A DNA stretch of 64,000 bases from contig NZ_SJJR01000019.1 in NCBI RefSeq assembly GCF_004331455.1, positions 55,501 to 119,500 on the forward strand, written 5' to 3'. Source of the DNA: Micromonospora zingiberis (GTDB lineage Bacteria > Actinomycetota > Actinomycetes > Mycobacteriales > Micromonosporaceae). Made by a program: the position numbers and the translations under genes. The first letter of the stretch is position 1; each line of letters begins with the position of its first letter. Of this stretch, positions 1 to 6,934 are shown piece after piece. Under the pieces are notes generated by a model. That model was not told the origin of the DNA. It saw only the letters and a list, made by a program, of their open reading frames with translations, and did no database searches.

Positions 1-251
1 AGCCGAGCGCCGGCCTGGACGCGGAGGCAGAGGCGGACCTGCACCAGCGACTGCGTGGGCTGCGGGAGGGCCGGACCACCTTGCTGATCTCGCACCGGCT
101 GGGCACGATCCGGGACGCCGACCACATCGTCGTACTGCGTGACGGCGTGATCGCCGAGCAGGGCAGCCACGACGAGTTGCTGGCGGCGCAGGGCGCGTAC
201 GCCCGGCTTTTCCGCCTTCAGGCCGCCGGCTACCAGCCGGTGCCGAGCTGA
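1..251 (+). CDS. ABC transporter ATP-binding subunit, C-terminal fragment
   Basis: Only the last 82 residues lie in the window; the reading frame enters from the left edge and stops at 249-251. It starts at the D-loop (PSAGLDAEAE) that follows Walker B, then shows the H-loop region LLISHRLGTIRDAD, and ends with the usual exporter tail ('VVLRDGVIAEQGSHDELL', then 'YARLFRLQ'). This pattern fits an exporter-type ABC protein, probably with a fused membrane domain upstream outside the window. The stop is followed one base later by the S26 peptidase start, so the two are probably co-transcribed; export plus leader cleavage is a plausible shared task. Substrate unknown. Confidence 0.85.
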   Translation, partial: PSAGLDAEAEADLHQRLRGLREGRTTLLISHRLGTIRDADHIVVLRDGVIAEQGSHDELLAAQGAYARLFRLQAAGYQPVPS

Positions 252-252
252 C

Positions 253-753
253 ATGGTCGCTGTCCTCCTCGCGCTGGCGACCGGATGCCTGCTGGCTGCC
301 CTGGTGATCCGGTATCGACGCGGGTGGGTGCTGGTCACGGTGGACGGCCGGTCGATGGTTCCGGCGCTCGAACCGGGTGACCGGGTGCTGGTGCGCCGTG
401 TCCCACCCGCTCGCGTACGGATCGGCCAGGTGGTCGTCGTCGAGGAACCCGTCGGTGGCGCCTGGCTCACCCCGCCGGTGCCCTGGGGGGCCACCCCCAC
501 CGCCGGCCGCCGGTGGATCGTGAAGCGCGCCGTGGCCGGGCCGGGGGATCCGGTGCCGGTCGAGGTCACCCCTGCGGTCGGCGGCGATACGACCCGGGTT
601 CCGCCCGGGCACTTCGTGCTGCTCGGCGACAACCGCCCCGGCAGTTGCGACTCGCGGACCTACGGCTTCGTCCCCGGTGACCGGATCCTCGGATCGGTAC
701 ACCGGTTCCTGAGCCCGAGCCGGGGCGATGGCCGGGCCACCCGATCCCCGTGA
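253..753 (+). CDS. S26 family signal peptidase
   Basis: A 166-residue membrane-anchored serine protease of the signal peptidase I class. Residues 2-19 form one hydrophobic anchor. The nucleophile Ser34 sits in GRSMVPALEPGD, the general-base Lys91 in WIVKRAVAGPGD, and box E is GDNRPGSCDSRTYG from about residue 125. It is shorter than housekeeping LepB enzymes, as in S26 peptidases linked to specific exported substrates. Its ATG comes one base after the stop of the ABC transporter, implying an operon. The natural substrate is not visible here. Family assignment is firm; the dedicated role with the transporter is inference. Confidence 0.9.
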   Translation: MVAVLLALATGCLLAALVIRYRRGWVLVTVDGRSMVPALEPGDRVLVRRVPPARVRIGQVVVVEEPVGGAWLTPPVPWGATPTAGRRWIVKRAVAGPGDPVPVEVTPAVGGDTTRVPPGHFVLLGDNRPGSCDSRTYGFVPGDRILGSVHRFLSPSRGDGRATRSP

Positions 754-1077
754 CCCGGCGGACCGGCGCGTCGCACACGGCTCACCCTCGCGCCGGGCGC
801 CTCGACCCTGAGCAGGCGCTGGTCGTCGAGTTCGACGTCGACCACCCGCACCGCCGCATCGCCGTGGGAACGGGCCGTTCGGTCGCGGATCTCCGCCAGG
901 ACAGCCCGTTGTATCGACAAGCTTCGAATGAAAAACTCGGCCCGAGTCGTGCTCGGGAGCCAGCGCGATTCGTTTCAGCGCAAGGGGACGCGCGGGAAAA
1001 ACCCCGCGCCGGGCCGTCCTCCTCCGGCAAAGCCACCCGGGTCGCCGCCGCGCGGTGCCCGCTTCCAGGAGGCACGG
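754..1077. other. 324-bp spacer without a convincing gene
   Basis: Between the S26 peptidase and the FN3-CBM2 protein. Open frames exist on both strands, as expected at this GC content, but none has a ribosome site plus recognisable protein. The last 15 bases carry the ribosome site of the next gene. No clear terminator was seen. Confidence 0.5.
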
Positions 1078-1818
1078 ATGAATCGTACGTTTGGCGTGGT
1101 GCTGGCCACCGCGACCCTGACCCTCGCCGCCGGGCTCGCCGCGCCCGCCGCCGCCCAGACCTCACCCACGGCAACCCCGTCACCGTCACCGACCCCGGTC
1201 TGCCCGCCGGTGTTGCCGATCAACGCCTTGGTGACCGGCACGACAGCCACCAGCGTGACCATCACCTACAACGCGTTCATCACGCCGCCCTGCGGCTATG
1301 ACCCGCCGATCACGGTCATCCTGTTCGGCAGCCGCGACGACGCCATCCAGTGGCAGAACCCGGTGGCCCAGGGCACCTCCGGACCGGAGCGCTCCGGCGC
1401 GGTCACCATCGACGGGCTGACCCCGGGCGCGGAGTACTGGTTCCGGCTCAGTGACGCGGCGGGTGTGCGGGATCCGTACGTCATCGGTGGGCCGGCTCGG
1501 ACCGCGCCGCAACCGCTCTGCGCCGCGACGGCCACGATCGACGCCGGGTGGGGAAGTGGCTTCGTCGCCACGGTCACCGTACGCAACACCGGCGGTGAGC
1601 GGCTCAACGGCTGGCAGGTGCGGTGGCGGTGGTCCGGCGACGAGCGCCTCCAGTCGGTCTGGAACGCGGTGACGGAGACGTCGGCGGGCGAGGTGACGGC
1701 CCGGCACGCCGGCTACAACGGCTCGCTCGCCCCGGGCGGCTCGACCACCTTCGGCCTGTTGGCGGCGACCAGCAACGTCCCACCGGGTCTGGCGCTCAGC
1801 TGCGAGCGGTCGTCCTGA
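1078..1818 (+). CDS. secreted fibronectin-III / CBM2 carbohydrate-binding protein
   Basis: A 246-residue exported protein. An Ala-rich signal peptide ends near AAPAAAQ (about residue 26) and is followed by a short Thr/Pro/Ser linker. A fibronectin type III-like domain follows (about 45-140, with 'TATSVTITYNAF' and 'IDGLTPGAEYWFRLSD'). The last 100 residues look like a family 2 carbohydrate-binding module: paired Cys near each end, 'VTVRNTGGERLNGWQVRW' and 'GYNGSLAPGGSTTFG'. No catalytic domain is present. I placed the start at 1078 because AGGAGG lies just upstream and the signal peptide begins there; the frame stays open back to 928 without protein-like features. Probable role: binding an insoluble polysaccharide such as cellulose or chitin outside the cell. 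The GH5 enzyme at 20674-22773 carries a related module. Confidence 0.85.
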   Translation: MNRTFGVVLATATLTLAAGLAAPAAAQTSPTATPSPSPTPVCPPVLPINALVTGTTATSVTITYNAFITPPCGYDPPITVILFGSRDDAIQWQNPVAQGTSGPERSGAVTIDGLTPGAEYWFRLSDAAGVRDPYVIGGPARTAPQPLCAATATIDAGWGSGFVATVTVRNTGGERLNGWQVRWRWSGDERLQSVWNAVTETSAGEVTARHAGYNGSLAPGGSTTFGLLAATSNVPPGLALSCERSS

Positions 1819-1858
1819 CCGAACCCGTCGCAACCGACCGCAAGGACGATTGTGAATG

Positions 1859-1876
1859 CGTTACCGGGTGGTAACG
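1859..1876. promoter_or_regulatory. inverted repeat upstream of BASS transporter
   Basis: CGTTACC, loop GGGT, then GGTAACG: a perfect 7-bp inverted repeat ending 10 bases before the ATG at 1887. It could be a regulator's operator or a small leader hairpin. Its position over the expected ribosome-binding region suggests control of the transporter gene. Function is inferred from geometry only. Confidence 0.4.
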
Positions 1877-1886
1877 ATGTCGTGTC

Positions 1887-2783
1887 ATGGACTCCGCCCT
1901 GACCCTGATCGGACTGCCCATCGCCCTCGGCATCATCATGCTCGGTCTGGGTCTCGGCCTGACCGTCGCTGACTTCCGCCGGGTGGCCCAACATCCGAAG
2001 GCCGCCGTGATCGCGCTGGCCTGCCAGGTGCTGCTGCTGCCGGCGCTCTGCTTCGCCCTGGTACTGGCCTTCGGTCTGCCGCCGGAACTGGCCGTCGGGA
2101 TGATGCTGCTGGCGGCATCGCCCGGCGGCACCACCGCCAACCTCTACAGTCACCTCTTCGGCGGGCACGTGGCCCTCAACATCACGCTGACCGCCATCAA
2201 TTCGGTGCTCGCCGTGTTCACCCTGCCGATCGTGGTCAACCTCTCGGCGGCGTACTTCCTCGGCGACGCCCGGAGCATCGGGCTCCAGTTCGACAAGGTG
2301 CTCCAGGTCTTCGCCATCGTGCTCGTGCCGGTCGTGCTCGGCATGATGATCCGGGCCCGGACGCCCCGCGTCGCCGCGAGCCTGAACCGCCCGGTCCGGA
2401 TCCTGTCGGTCGTCGTGCTGGTGGCGGTGATCGCCGGCGCCGTGGTCGGCGAGCGGGCCAACCTCGCCGACTACTTCGTCTCGGTCGGTCTCGCCGTGCT
2501 CGCGTTCAACCTGCTGAGCCTCGCGATCGGGTACGGGGTGCCCCGGCTGGCCGGGATCGAGCGCAGTGCCGCCAAGGCGGCCGGGTTCGAGATCGGCATC
2601 CACAACAGCACCCTGGCCATCACGATCGCGCTCAGCCCGGCGCTGCTCAACAGCAGCCAGATGGCGATTCCCGCCGCGGTCTACGGCGTCGTCATGTTCT
2701 TCACGGCAGCCGCCTTCGGCTACCTGGTGAACCGGGTGGGAGCCCGGTCCGCCAACTCCCCGAGCGGGGCGGCCACCAGCTGA
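1887..2783 (+). CDS. bile acid:sodium symporter (BASS) family transporter
   Basis: A 298-residue polytopic membrane protein with about ten hydrophobic segments. Family hallmarks are the early 'GLGLTVADFRRV' segment, 'LLAASPGGTTANLYSHLF' near residue 75 and the late 'EIGIHNSTLAITIALS' segment, matching the crossover helices that bind sodium and substrate in BASS transporters. Bacterial members carry sodium-coupled organic anions such as bile acids, pantoate or keto acids; the substrate here cannot be read from sequence. The gene stands alone between a secreted binding protein and a divergent-looking operator region, with an inverted repeat just before its start. Confidence 0.88.
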   Translation: MDSALTLIGLPIALGIIMLGLGLGLTVADFRRVAQHPKAAVIALACQVLLLPALCFALVLAFGLPPELAVGMMLLAASPGGTTANLYSHLFGGHVALNITLTAINSVLAVFTLPIVVNLSAAYFLGDARSIGLQFDKVLQVFAIVLVPVVLGMMIRARTPRVAASLNRPVRILSVVVLVAVIAGAVVGERANLADYFVSVGLAVLAFNLLSLAIGYGVPRLAGIERSAAKAAGFEIGIHNSTLAITIALSPALLNSSQMAIPAAVYGVVMFFTAAAFGYLVNRVGARSANSPSGAATS

Positions 2784-2843
2784 GGCGCCAACTGTCGTGA
2801 CGCGGACACCCGGCAAGGGCTCGGGCGGCGTGCCCTGCCTGTG

Positions 2844-2855
2844 CAACGATCGTTG
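2844..2855. promoter_or_regulatory. 12-bp palindrome before FAD monooxygenase
   Basis: CAACGATCGTTG is a perfect palindrome about 100 bases upstream of the monooxygenase start. Its size suits a TetR- or MarR-type operator, but no such regulator gene is adjacent, so this remains a candidate site. Confidence 0.35.
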
Positions 2856-2955
2856 AGCGTCATGCCGACCGCCCGGCCCCGCCGGCCTGTCGCTGTCCTG
2901 GCAGCACGGCAGGCACGTGGGGAGGCGCCACCTCGTACCCCTTTTTGGAGAGCAC

Positions 2956-4332
2956 ATGTCCCTCTCTCCGGCTGAGGTCTTCGCCGCGTTGAACGCGGTG
3001 CGGCCTCCCGACCAGGCGTCTCCGGTCATGGACAAGGCCGTCGTGGTCGGCGGCAGTGTCGCCGGTCTGTTGGCCGCGCGGGTGTTGGCCGACTACGCGG
3101 AGAGTGTCGTCGTCCTCGACCGGGACGACCTGCATGTCCCGGGTCACCGACCCGGCGTACCGCAGGGGACCCAGCTGCACGCCCTGCTGCCCGGCGGTTT
3201 TCTCCAGCTCGAACGCCTGTTTCCGGGGTTTCGGGAGCAGGCCGTGGCACACGGGGCAGTGGAGGCACCACCCTCGGCCCGGCGGAACTACCTCGACGGC
3301 CGGCTGAAGGTCGTCGTACCGGACGACGCCGACAGCCTGGCCGGGAGTCGGCCGCTCCTGGAGGGACTGATCCGGCAGCAGGTGTTGCGGCTGCCCAACG
3401 TCAAGACGGTCACCGCCCGCGCCACCGGCCTCGTCATCGACGGTGCCGTGACCACCGGGGTCCACTACGACGTCGGTGGAGCGCCCGGCGTGGAGCACGC
3501 GGATCTCGTGGTGGATGCCATGGGCCGGTCGAGTCGGCTCTCCGAGTGGCTGGAGCAGGCGGGGTGGGAGCGGCCCGCGATGCGCCGGATGAGCGTGCAT
3601 CTCAACTACGCCACCGCACTGTTCCGGCGCCGGGAAACGAACCCGGAGCACACGGCCGTCCTGGCGCTGAACAGCCCCGGAAAGTCGGCGGACGTGGCCG
3701 GGGCGGCCTTCTTCGCCATCGAGGACGACCGGTGGATGGCGATGATGGCCGGCTACGCGGAGAACCATCCGGGCCGTACCCCGGAGGATTTCGTCCGCCG
3801 GCTGCGCGAGCAGTTCCCGCCGGAGTTCCGCGCGCTGGCCGACAGTGAGCTGCTCGGCGACGTGCAGACCTACCGCCATGCCGACAGCCGTCGGCGCGAC
3901 TTCCCCGCGCTGCGTCGCTTTCCCGCCGGGCTGGTGCCGGTCGGCGACGCGGTCGCGTCGTTCAACCCGGTGTACGGGCAGGGCATCACCGCGGCGGCCC
4001 TGCACGCCGCCTGCCTGTTGACGTACCTGCGGCCCGGACCGGATCTCCGGCTGCCGGCCCGGCAGTTCCTCGCCCTGCAACAGGTCGTGGTGGACGCCGC
4101 CTGGTCGATCTCGACCTCCGCGGATCTGGCCCTGCCGCACGTCGCTGGCCCGTATCCGCGCGGTCACCGCTTCTCCAGCTGGGTCAGCAGGCAGATCGTC
4201 ACCGCGACCATCACGGATGTCACGACCGCCCGGCGGTTCAACGAGGTGGTCTCGATGCGCAAACATCCGAGTGCGCTGGCCACCCCCGGAGTCGTCCTGG
4301 GCGCGCTACGCGCGAACCTGCGGGCACGGTGA
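2956..4332 (+). CDS. FAD-dependent monooxygenase / oxidoreductase
   Basis: A 458-residue flavoprotein. The dinucleotide-binding fold begins near residue 25 with 'AVVVGGSVAGLLAARVLAD' and ends its beta-alpha-beta unit at VVVLDRD. The second FAD motif, 'VGDAVASFNPVYGQGITA', lies near residue 330, typical of the aromatic hydroxylase/squalene epoxidase class. 'LEGLIRQQVL' and 'DAMGRSSRLSEWLEQAG' also match these enzymes. No tryptophan-halogenase WxWxIP motif was seen. The start at 2956 is chosen because GGAG lies five bases upstream; the frame is open to 2917. It probably oxygenates a lipophilic or aromatic small molecule using NAD(P)H and FAD; substrate unknown. The convergent neighbour is a haloperoxidase-like protein. 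Confidence 0.85.
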   Translation: MSLSPAEVFAALNAVRPPDQASPVMDKAVVVGGSVAGLLAARVLADYAESVVVLDRDDLHVPGHRPGVPQGTQLHALLPGGFLQLERLFPGFREQAVAHGAVEAPPSARRNYLDGRLKVVVPDDADSLAGSRPLLEGLIRQQVLRLPNVKTVTARATGLVIDGAVTTGVHYDVGGAPGVEHADLVVDAMGRSSRLSEWLEQAGWERPAMRRMSVHLNYATALFRRRETNPEHTAVLALNSPGKSADVAGAAFFAIEDDRWMAMMAGYAENHPGRTPEDFVRRLREQFPPEFRALADSELLGDVQTYRHADSRRRDFPALRRFPAGLVPVGDAVASFNPVYGQGITAAALHAACLLTYLRPGPDLRLPARQFLALQQVVVDAAWSISTSADLALPHVAGPYPRGHRFSSWVSRQIVTATITDVTTARRFNEVVSMRKHPSALATPGVVLGALRANLRAR

Positions 4333-4393
4333 CCTTGGCGTGGCATCGGCGTGGCCACCGACAGCCGGCTGACTGGCCGGAGACCAGCCACCG

Positions 4394-5665
4394 CTATCCG
4401 CGCGGGCGGAAGTGGTGCCGAACCACGTACCGGGTGATCGCTTCGCCGAGGCGGGCGCCGTCGTCGTCGGCGCTGCGGAAGTGGACGCCGCCCCAGATGC
4501 GGGCGCCGACGAGTTCGGTAAGCGCCTGGGAGAAGCCGGTGAAGTGCCGGGTCGTGCCGGAGTCCACGCTCGACCCGCTGAAGGCGATGTCGTCGCGGCC
4601 GAAGAAGTGGCGGTAGAACGACATTCGCGCGCCGGTGCCACAGGCGTGCCCTGACGGGTACTCGGGGAAGGGCGGCGTGACGAGCAGCGGGGTCCAGCCC
4701 GGGTCCGCCGCCGTGCGTCGGTTGCCGTCGTCGTCGGCGAGGTGGATCGCGGTGACCGGACGCCAGTAACTCCAGTGCTCCTTCTGGCTGAAGCAGGCCA
4801 CGCCGGAGTCGGCCACGATGAGGTCCGTCATCGCGAAGAAGCGGGCGGTGTGCAGGACGTCCAGACGTTGGGTGCTGGCGAGCTGGCGCTTGATCTCCCA
4901 GGAGGCGGACCGCCGGTCGTGCCACCAGAGCGCCGCCTCGGTCTGGTCCTGGGTGCGTACCGTGCTGGTGGCCGAGCCGACCGCTTTGACCTCGTTGAGG
5001 TCCCGGGCGTAGGCCGCGCTGGTCAGCGGCGGCGGGCCGGGGGTACGGAACGCCCCGGCGTGCGGGATCAGGAACGGACGCATGTGGCCGGTCCAGGCGC
5101 CCTGGGAGAGGAACAACGGTGGCGTGGGTCGCCAGCGGCCGGGCTCGGTGCCCGTGCTCCACTGCTGGTCACCGAAGGCACCGTCGTGCTGCCGGGCGGC
5201 GACCATCGCGGCTGCGGCCAGGCCACCGACCCGGATGCCGCGCTGCTTGGCCGTTCCTCCGGGGAGGTCGGCGAGGGCCGCATCGTACTGGGCCCGCAGC
5301 CGCTGCCGTTGGTCGGGAAAGAGCGCCACGAGTACGCCGTGCGCGGCGGCGGCGACGGCGGCGGGCACGGATTCGTCGCCCCGGGCCGGCGGTGCCACCA
5401 GGTACGGCTGGTAGGCGACTCCGTGGATCGCGTTCACCGCGTCGTAGACGGCTCCGTTGACCATGGCGAAGCTGCGTACCTGCTCGTTGGGCTGCTGTGC
5501 GGCGACGTCCCAGATTGCCGTCTGGGCATTGACGTCCCAGGTGATCACCGGATTGTCGAGCCGGCCGGCGGGGGCACCGGCCGCCGCCGGCGCCGAGGCC
5601 ACGACGGCGAGCGGCGCGGCGAGCGCGACGACGGCGAGGAACACACGGAATGGCTGGGTACTCAT
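4394..5665 (-). CDS. secreted vanadium-dependent haloperoxidase / PAP2-type phosphatase
   Basis: A 423-residue exported protein with an Ala-rich signal peptide (about 1-30, 'APAAAGAPAG'). It shows the vanadate/phosphate-binding motifs of the haloperoxidase-acid phosphatase superfamily: 'EHWSYWRPVTAI' (Arg-Pro), 'PPFPEYPSGHACGTGA' (SGH motif) and 'WGGVHFRSADDDGARLGE' near the C-terminus. Members either oxidise halides with hydrogen peroxide or hydrolyse phosphate esters; sequence alone does not decide. The start at 5665 is placed at MSTQPFRVF, where the signal peptide begins and a G-rich Shine-Dalgarno-like stretch lies upstream; the frame continues open to 5806. It is transcribed toward the monooxygenase gene. 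Confidence 0.85.
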   Translation of the reverse strand: MSTQPFRVFLAVVALAAPLAVVASAPAAAGAPAGRLDNPVITWDVNAQTAIWDVAAQQPNEQVRSFAMVNGAVYDAVNAIHGVAYQPYLVAPPARGDESVPAAVAAAAHGVLVALFPDQRQRLRAQYDAALADLPGGTAKQRGIRVGGLAAAAMVAARQHDGAFGDQQWSTGTEPGRWRPTPPLFLSQGAWTGHMRPFLIPHAGAFRTPGPPPLTSAAYARDLNEVKAVGSATSTVRTQDQTEAALWWHDRRSASWEIKRQLASTQRLDVLHTARFFAMTDLIVADSGVACFSQKEHWSYWRPVTAIHLADDDGNRRTAADPGWTPLLVTPPFPEYPSGHACGTGARMSFYRHFFGRDDIAFSGSSVDSGTTRHFTGFSQALTELVGARIWGGVHFRSADDDGARLGEAITRYVVRHHFRPRG

Positions 5666-5800
5666 CGAACGCCCCCGTTGATCGATGACCGGCGCCCTCC
5701 GGCCCGTCACCGGACCGAGCCGAATCAATGAGCTTCGATGGTATGCGTTGCCGGTGGCGCCGGACAACGCCTCGCGGGCCGCCTTCGGCCGGGGCCATAG

Positions 5801-5829
5801 TTGCACTTATTGCAATGCTCGCATATGTT
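5801..5829 (+). promoter_or_regulatory. promoter with overlapping TTGCA-N5-TGCAA operator
   Basis: TTGCA CTTAT TGCAA (5801-5815) is a perfect inverted repeat. Its first arm doubles as a -35 element (TTGCAC, 5801-5806); 17 bases further lies TATGTT (5824-5829) as a -10. The start of the cation diffusion facilitator follows at 5866. AT-rich inverted repeats of this type are typical of ArsR/SmtB or other metal-sensing repressors. The sensor gene is not next door, so the regulator is inferred. Confidence 0.5.
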
Positions 5830-5865
5830 GAGCGGCGACAGCAGTCGGAATGGGGAGGTCGCAGG

Positions 5866-6780
5866 GTGGGTGCCGGGCACGACCACGGGCAGCAGGTGCT
5901 GCGGTCGGGGGAGAAGTACCGTGGGCGGTTGTGGGCCGCCTTCGCCCTGCTGGCCGTTTTCATGGTGGTGGAGGCGATCGGGGCCTGGGTGACCGGTTCG
6001 CTCGCGCTGCTGTCGGACGCCGGGCACATGTTCACCGACGTGCTCGGCATCGGCATGGCGCTCGCCGCGATCACGGCGGCGAGCCGGGCCTCCCGCGACG
6101 GCCAGCGCACCTTCGGCCTGTACCGGATGGAGGTCCTGGCGGCGCTGGCGAATGCGGTGCTGCTCTTCGGAGTCGCCCTCTTCGTCGTGGTCGAGGCGGT
6201 ACGCCGGTTCGACGAACCGCCGGAGGTGCTGGTCGGGCCGATGCTGGCCGTTGCCGTGGCGGGCCTGCTCGCCAACGTCGTGGCCTTCCTGCTGCTGCGC
6301 TCCGGCTCCAAGGAGAGCCTGAACGTGCGGGGCGCGTACCTGGAGGTCTTCGGCGACCTGCTCGCCTCGGTCGGCGTGATCGTCGCCGCCGTGGTGATCG
6401 CGGTGACCGGCTGGTGGTACGCCGACCCGATCATCGCGGTGGCGGTGGGCGTGTTCATCCTGCCCCGCACCTACAAGCTGGGCCGGGCCGCCCTGCGAGT
6501 GCTCGTGCAGGCCGCGCCGCCGCACGTGGACATCGCCGAGGTGCGCGAGGGTCTGCGCGGCGTGGCCGGCGTCGCCGACGTGCACGACCTGCACGTCTGG
6601 ACCCTGACCTCGGGCATGGAGGTGGCCTCGGCCCACCTGACCCTGGCCGCCGGGGCGGACCTGGGCGAGGTGCTGAGCACCGCCCGGCAGGTCCTGCACG
6701 ACCGCTTCGAGATCGAGCACGCCACGCTTCAGGTCGAGCCGCAGAACGCCGACGGCGTGTGTGACGGTGCTCATTGGTGA
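5866..6780 (+). CDS. cation diffusion facilitator family transporter (CzcD/ZnT-like)
   Basis: A 304-residue metal/proton antiporter that exports divalent cations such as zinc, cobalt or cadmium. After a short His-containing start (GAGHDHGQQ) there are six membrane segments. The metal-site signature of segment 2 is 'LLSDAGHMFTDVLGIG' (His/Asp pair), and segment 5 has 'LEVFGDLLASVGV', with Glu where many zinc transporters have His. A cytoplasmic domain of about 95 residues closes the protein ('VADVHDLHVWTLTSGMEVAS'). I chose GTG 5866 because GGAGGT lies eight bases upstream; the open frame begins at 5728 with non-membrane-protein-like residues. The promoter carries an operator-like repeat, consistent with metal-induced expression. 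Confidence 0.9.
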   Translation: MGAGHDHGQQVLRSGEKYRGRLWAAFALLAVFMVVEAIGAWVTGSLALLSDAGHMFTDVLGIGMALAAITAASRASRDGQRTFGLYRMEVLAALANAVLLFGVALFVVVEAVRRFDEPPEVLVGPMLAVAVAGLLANVVAFLLLRSGSKESLNVRGAYLEVFGDLLASVGVIVAAVVIAVTGWWYADPIIAVAVGVFILPRTYKLGRAALRVLVQAAPPHVDIAEVREGLRGVAGVADVHDLHVWTLTSGMEVASAHLTLAAGADLGEVLSTARQVLHDRFEIEHATLQVEPQNADGVCDGAHW

Positions 6781-6934
6781 CGTTTCGGGTGGAACCATCG
6801 CCGGCTCCACACCGACTATCTGGAAAACCGCCCGTCGTCCGGGAGACCTCCGTGAACCGCCCGCCGCAGCACCCAGCCCCGCCGACCGTCCGCGTCCCGT
6901 CCGCGCTTTCCGCCGGACCGTCGGTGACCCGGCG

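Noticed and set aside
660..920. Minus-strand open frame over the 754-1077 spacer, beginning MSIQRAVLAEIRDR
   Set aside because: It overlaps the S26 peptidase end, has no convincing ribosome site and no recognisable domain; long antisense frames are expected at this GC content.
1713..3035. 440-residue minus-strand frame across the BASS transporter
   Set aside because: Its composition (His, Asp, Gln, Arg-rich, no hydrophobic core) is that of a mirror frame of membrane-protein codons; the plus-strand frame has clear family motifs.
4333..4393. Possible terminator between monooxygenase and haloperoxidase genes
   Set aside because: Only 4-5-bp stems could be drawn; too weak to report.
2917..5665. 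Halogenation pair (FAD enzyme plus vanadium haloperoxidase)
   Set aside because: The FAD enzyme lacks halogenase motifs, the genes are convergent rather than an operon, and the vanadium family includes plain phosphatases.
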